Source: an uncultured Clostridiaceae bacterium
GTDB lineage: Bacteria; Bacillota; Clostridia; Lachnospirales; Lachnospiraceae
Direction: 5' to 3'
DNA: 10,167 bases
Assembly: GCA_958441075.1 (NCBI GenBank)
Contig: CAUCBQ010000074.1
Location: forward strand, 1-10,167
The notes below the pieces were generated by a model. That model saw only the letters and a program-made list of their open reading frames with translations, did no database searches and was not told the origin of the DNA. Within the stretch, counting starts at the first letter, position 1; every line of letters starts with the position of its first letter. Shown in pieces: positions 7,101-10,167 of the stretch. The position numbers and the translations under genes were made by a program.

Positions 7101-10100
7101 GAACAAAAATCTATCCAGATTATAAGCAGGAAAACGGTTCTGTCTGGATCGGGCGTCCTCTTCTTATGGGCAGCTATTATATCATGGAATTAAGCCGTTC
7201 TGAGGGATATGAGCTTTCGGTACAGGGGCTTAACAGGGCAGAGACAAACCGGGAAGCAGAGGAAAATTTCACGGTAATTTCCTCCGGTTTAGCCTGGGTA
7301 AAGAACGGCCTTTCGGACCATAACAGCATGGAAGCGGACGGTTCCTGGAATGATTTTACCATTGAGTCATATGAGGCAGAAAATGGCTATGATATTACAG
7401 TTACAGGCTATCCAGAGCATACCCGGTTTTATCGTCTGAGTTCACAGGAGCGCAGAGAAACCGTAAAACAGATTGTGGATATGGTATTGCAGCAAAAAGT
7501 GGATGAACAGGGGAAGCCGGTATATAAAAAGGCTCTGGGAGGTGAATTAAAAACAGATGAAAATGGAAATCCCATAGTAAAAGAAGAGATATCAGAAGAT
7601 GAAATGCTTCCTGCAAAGGAAATTCTTCCTTACCGTTTCCGCACTGCACCCTATCCCTCAGGAACAGCAGAACCGGAGGATCTTTCAGAATGGGATCGGC
7701 CTGTAGAAGAAGCGTATGCAAAGGAGCAGGCAGAAGCCATGCTGGCACAGCTGGGATACCATATGACAGGAGAAGAAAAAGGGGCTCCCTGGATCAGCCT
7801 TTTAATAAGGCCTGAGGGAAAATTTCTGGATAATGCCACAGCAGTCAGACAGATACTGGACTGGTATACAGAGCATGGATTTTATGACTGCGCCGGGGTG
7901 GGAGAGATCTGTGAAAAAGAAGGAGAATGGTTTGCCCGCTTGTATTATGACCATTCGGGAGAGATACCGCCTATGACCGGTATCTATGACCGGGCAGATC
8001 AGAGGATGTATGTAAAAAAAGAAACGGATCAGGGATTTTACTGGCTGGAGTATGAAAAAGGGACCTACAGCCTTAAAAGCCATACGGTGCTTCTGAAAGA
8101 AAAAAGAGAGCTCAAGGGCGAGGTGCTGCCGGAGGAAAGTACTCTGGATCATGTCGATGTCTGTTTGCAGCCGATCTATGAACGTTATAAGGAAGGAGAG
8201 GAGCTTTTAGATTCGCAGGGAAATCCGGTTCCGGAGATGGAACAGGTACCTGTTTACGAAGAAAAAGAGGTTATATATCAGGTTCTGGAACAGGAGCCTG
8301 TGGAGGCAGTACGGGATTCTTCCGCTGGTATTTATACCATCCATATAGTCCCGGAGGCCTCTGAAAAACAGCCGGTACAGGAGGTATTCCGGGTTGTTAC
8401 AGATAAAAAAACCATAGAGTTTCAAGGGAAAGAAATTCCGTATAATCAGTATCTGATCCATGAAATGGGTGCTGCTGCAGATGTGGTCTCTTCTGTTTTA
8501 CAGCCGGATTCGGGAAGCTATATAAAGCCGGTTTCTTTATTCTATCCGGGACAGAATCAGCCGGTTCAGGATGGGGGGACGCAAAAAGAACCGGTTCAGG
8601 TTTTGGAACGGGTTATCAAGCAGTCTGTGCGGGTTTCGAAGGATATTTCACAGGAATCCTACGAAAATGTAAATACATACGGCTCTGTCCACAATGATCC
8701 GCTTACAGCGCTTTTGGGGCTTTTTGGCGGTTCGGGAAAGGGAACAAAGCTTGTGGATCAGTTTAAATTCAGGCTGTATTTAAAGAGCGATCTGGTGAAT
8801 CTTTATGCAGATGAGGAAGGAAAGCTTCTGTCAGAGAATATCAGCAGCAAAGATTTTACAGAGGCAGTTCAGCCGCATTTTCTGCCGCCAAAGGAAGGCG
8901 GCGGACAGCAGCTTTTAGAGAAAAAAGCAGATGGAAGCTGGAACTATAAAAAGTTTTTTGATGCATTATATGCGGCAGATCAGGGCTTGGGGATGGGAAA
9001 ATATGAACAGAAGCTGACGGAATTTGCACTGTCCTATATGGATATAAAGGCATATAAGGAGGAGCTTTTAAAGCAGCAGCCACAGCTCAATGAAGACCGG
9101 GCCTACAATCAGGCTCTTGCACGGGCCAGAGAGGAGGCCAGGGCTTATACAGAACGTTTTAAGGGACTGGAAGAGCAGCTTTCGATTTCCTGGGATCGTG
9201 ACGCCCTGGGAGGTGCAGACCGGGATAAAAAGACGCTCCAGTGCAGTATAAGGAACGGAAAAGACGATTATTATGATACTTCTATTATGCTTCCTTATGG
9301 AGAATATGTGATCGTTGAGCAGCTTCCCTCTGCGCTTGCAGGGGAGCTGGCAAACCGTCATTACCGTATTGAGGAGCCCAGGGAGCTTACCCTTCCCTTT
9401 GTGCCTGAGATTGTGGAAAACGGGCAGACCGGAGAAGAAAATGTTCTGGATGAAACAGGAAGCGCCTATTTCCGCTATAACAGCAGTGATTCTCCTGAGG
9501 AGCTGGTTCACAAGTATAAAATCCGTTTTAACGAGGAAAATCATGTGATCCGTGCCAATGGACAGGACGGAGAATTTGAGGTGTATAAATACGGATTGAG
9601 CAGGGAAAATCGTCCCGGTCACAGCCTTGCTTCCTCAGAACCCTATGAGGAAGAATATATGGACGGCGCTAATCCTGAGGTAAAGTCTTACTACAGAGGA
9701 TATACAAGTGAGAGTGAAAATAAAGGGAGCATGGATGGCGTTATCTATGATGGAAATGAGACGGAAAACGGACAGGTACAGATCAGGGATCAGGTGCCTG
9801 TAATGAAGGGGGAAGGCACGGCTGTTCACGGAAAATTTGCCCCCATGCTTGTGCCCTGGACGGTTCTTCCTCCTGTGACAGACAGGGTAAATCCGGATAC
9901 AGGAAGTATTGAAACCCTTCGGCCTTCGGGAAACGGAGCAGATTTCAATTACGTTTCTTTCGCTCAGGAGGACTTTGAAAATACATATTACAGCTCCAGG
10001 CTGCGGATTGAAAAGGTGGATGCAGAAACAGGCGAAACTATTTTCCATGACGGCGCCCTGTTTCGTATTTATGCTGCCAAGCGCGATGTGAAAAAGACAG

Positions 10101-10167
10101 GAACAGGCACTGCCGGAGGAAGCGGTCAGGTTCTGTTTGGACCGGCTGTAGACGCGGATGGAAAGCC
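4148..10167 (+). CDS. Giant thioester-domain and SpaA/Cna-B-domain surface adhesin (partial, 3' end missing)
   Basis: At least 2006 codons without a stop, open at the window edge. Residues 1-28 are a signal peptide (probable cleavage after QSAA). A thioester domain follows: Cys74 in AFCLQPG and Gln134 in VQTYLWG fit the family's Cys-Gln bond, which attaches covalently to host or matrix amines. Residues 200-320 are beta-rich. SpaA-like domain 1 spans about 328-525 (Lys332 in VEKYC, Glu509 in YTVEE) with an acidic Cys/His insertion at 415-470. Next come an acidic linker with 14-residue repeats (647-716), a basic block (729-759), a CLYC motif (859-862), and SpaA-like domain 2 (about 870-1025; Lys878, Glu1014). 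Residues 1040-1490 are unclassified. A probable SpaA-like domain runs from VSKDI (Lys1498) to YVIVEQLP (Glu1724) around a helical insertion, 1618-1678. Another starts at RIEKVDAETGE (Lys1956). A wall anchor is expected beyond the window. Confidence 0.92.
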   Translation, partial: MNKKHWRRFCALFLAAAILITGIPFQSAAKENTVEMIIRGDAFQNRPINIFGHSHRSITCYYVNPVEGHVPAFCLQPGKKLPNHTVSSYRRYDAEPGEAVPIIGGFDRYLPMTLAYEWMVSGNYYDKTRYAMVQTYLWGCLAGYEEAWDVQEEMMHRLEGVIRDGKVLPFFHEMREYVENGLEEYENQGNSGLPEWNGRQQAMTLKDGRYELTLDISSCPQLKTAVWQFPDGNWTYEMGSDGNTITFIYQGETPSGRISSGPLSGINTKYYAYIFQPEEKYQMQMGWLDMTGTEAEVWFEAGPFLTPQEGPGLELYRHQEVFESNYKIQVEKYCAETGKTLEEAEFNVWETFDFGQVNEHGYQEGSPDGSTGEVYLNGMEPEPEERLLCDVISTDENGIASHSDIRSYYYSKTYCMGHPAPEWIECDHEGDSEGEGGEAEECGCEEENERLRRQWLAEQELCGQTCDFHVGNGDEDNHEQSTEAMEAMLEDRDETYEKFICLEYGYTVEEKKARNGYTLHGKHRDDQPVETVVLMSAQAEGEPRQGEMGLSGKMELPSSKTYGVRPEKLKEERGYRYVLPTEEKMELEELRSILEVKEQEETERTEAAKKETLEEMPEGQNTGGGTGQSQPEGGEVPDQSAGQEAGDQPESHESEEGEAGDQPESQKPEEGEAEDQPGGQEPDEGKSEDQPDSQEKEEDKSGNQPDSQKENQEAKDKAEEIDGEYPDTPQSSLSRHTHFRSRLLSTASSCVPQVSAASGDAEREEWLPSEDSEERATEQFEYIKHPVIPSTLSEPEYTSAPREENGENQEKKKPFSIKKLFSFLTADDEEDSLSAALPDFIDDDLEPLDSSGYGDPLKCLYCFKIWDHRTEGRLHINKRDLELYKGNTEGSYGRTQGNATLEGAVYGLFAAQDIIHPDGKSGVVYGKGQLTAIAATDKEGNASFLAYTECPGTLWNGSSTEVSPFKEPENLYQGGQIISSDQGFGTKIYPDYKQENGSVWIGRPLLMGSYYIMELSRSEGYELSVQGLNRAETNREAEENFTVISSGLAWVKNGLSDHNSMEADGSWNDFTIESYEAENGYDITVTGYPEHTRFYRLSSQERRETVKQIVDMVLQQKVDEQGKPVYKKALGGELKTDENGNPIVKEEISEDEMLPAKEILPYRFRTAPYPSGTAEPEDLSEWDRPVEEAYAKEQAEAMLAQLGYHMTGEEKGAPWISLLIRPEGKFLDNATAVRQILDWYTEHGFYDCAGVGEICEKEGEWFARLYYDHSGEIPPMTGIYDRADQRMYVKKETDQGFYWLEYEKGTYSLKSHTVLLKEKRELKGEVLPEESTLDHVDVCLQPIYERYKEGEELLDSQGNPVPEMEQVPVYEEKEVIYQVLEQEPVEAVRDSSAGIYTIHIVPEASEKQPVQEVFRVVTDKKTIEFQGKEIPYNQYLIHEMGAAADVVSSVLQPDSGSYIKPVSLFYPGQNQPVQDGGTQKEPVQVLERVIKQSVRVSKDISQESYENVNTYGSVHNDPLTALLGLFGGSGKGTKLVDQFKFRLYLKSDLVNLYADEEGKLLSENISSKDFTEAVQPHFLPPKEGGGQQLLEKKADGSWNYKKFFDALYAADQGLGMGKYEQKLTEFALSYMDIKAYKEELLKQQPQLNEDRAYNQALARAREEARAYTERFKGLEEQLSISWDRDALGGADRDKKTLQCSIRNGKDDYYDTSIMLPYGEYVIVEQLPSALAGELANRHYRIEEPRELTLPFVPEIVENGQTGEENVLDETGSAYFRYNSSDSPEELVHKYKIRFNEENHVIRANGQDGEFEVYKYGLSRENRPGHSLASSEPYEEEYMDGANPEVKSYYRGYTSESENKGSMDGVIYDGNETENGQVQIRDQVPVMKGEGTAVHGKFAPMLVPWTVLPPVTDRVNPDTGSIETLRPSGNGADFNYVSFAQEDFENTYYSSRLRIEKVDAETGETIFHDGALFRIYAAKRDVKKTGTGTAGGSGQVLFGPAVDADGK
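6086..6295 (+). repeat. Five tandem 42-nt repeats encoding 14-residue DQP units
   Basis: Units start at 6086, 6128, 6170, 6212 and 6254. Each begins with a D-Q-P or N-Q-P triplet (GATCAGCCGG in most), followed by S/G, Gln or His, and an acidic Glu-rich tail. They cover residues 647-716 of the adhesin. A degenerate partial unit (DQSAGQEAG) precedes them. The high Pro/Glu/Gln content indicates an extended, flexible spacer rather than a folded domain. Near-identical units make the copy number prone to slippage. Confidence 0.9.
6319..6430 (+). repeat. Pair of short palindromes flanking a composition-reversed 84-nt block
   Basis: GTATCCGGATAC (6319-6330) is a perfect 12-nt palindrome. TGCATC-CGGT-GATGCA (6415-6430) is an inverted repeat with a 4-nt loop. 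Both contain ATCCGG, and CCGGATAC on the left matches the reverse complement of GCATCCGG on the right at 7 of 8 bases. Between them (6331-6414) the + strand is only about one third purine by my count, against about 70% in the preceding line. The block stays in frame and encodes residues with no Asp or Glu. Confidence 0.55.

Noticed and set aside
4148..10167. Frameshift or split in the large adhesin frame
   Set aside because: I followed the frame through to 10165 and found no stop. Composition changes at 6331-6414 but the frame is kept.

Overview
The window looks like chromosomal DNA from a Gram-positive Clostridia, most likely a Lachnospiraceae-type gut anaerobe. This rests on moderate GC, strong AGGAG/GGGGG ribosome binding sites, purine-rich coding strands, a separate ATPase and MacB-type permease, and a very large surface protein combining a thioester domain with SpaA/Cna-B domains. 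The species is not identified. All convincing genes lie on the + strand.

Region 1 (1-3770) is the 3' part of an export operon. It holds the tail of an ABC ATPase, a MacB/FtsX-family permease whose start overlaps the ATPase end, and two tandem secreted coiled-coil proteins that read as TolC-family periplasmic helical hairpins. Gene overlap and gaps of 48 and 15 nt indicate one transcript. A MacA/HlyD-like adaptor would be expected upstream, outside the window. Two TolC-like proteins in a probable single-membrane cell suggest a wall-spanning tunnel, or an adaptor assembly without an outer-membrane barrel.

Region 2 (3771-4147) is a 377-nt intergenic stretch. It contains a terminator-like hairpin, a promoter candidate whose -35 box lies inside that hairpin, and a leader of about 290 nt with several hairpins. 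Two of these share a duplicated GCCTGAAA...TTCAG motif, and the second ends just before the ribosome binding site of the next gene. No known riboswitch class was recognised.

Region 3 (4148 to the window end) is one uninterrupted reading frame of at least 2006 codons, starting with GTG and open at the right edge. It encodes a secreted multi-domain adhesin or pilin-like protein. The order is: signal peptide, thioester domain, beta-rich domain, SpaA-like domain with an acidic Cys/His-rich insertion, acidic linker with five 14-residue repeats, an odd basic block, a second SpaA-like domain, a long unclassified region, a probable third SpaA-like domain carrying a helical insertion, and the start of another. 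The cell-wall anchor would lie beyond the window.

The operon and the adhesin gene appear to be separate transcription units. Nothing in the sequence shows that the exporter handles the adhesin, which has its own signal peptide. The most unusual elements are the paired TolC-like proteins, the Cys/His insertion, the composition-reversed block at 6331-6414, and the structured leader.
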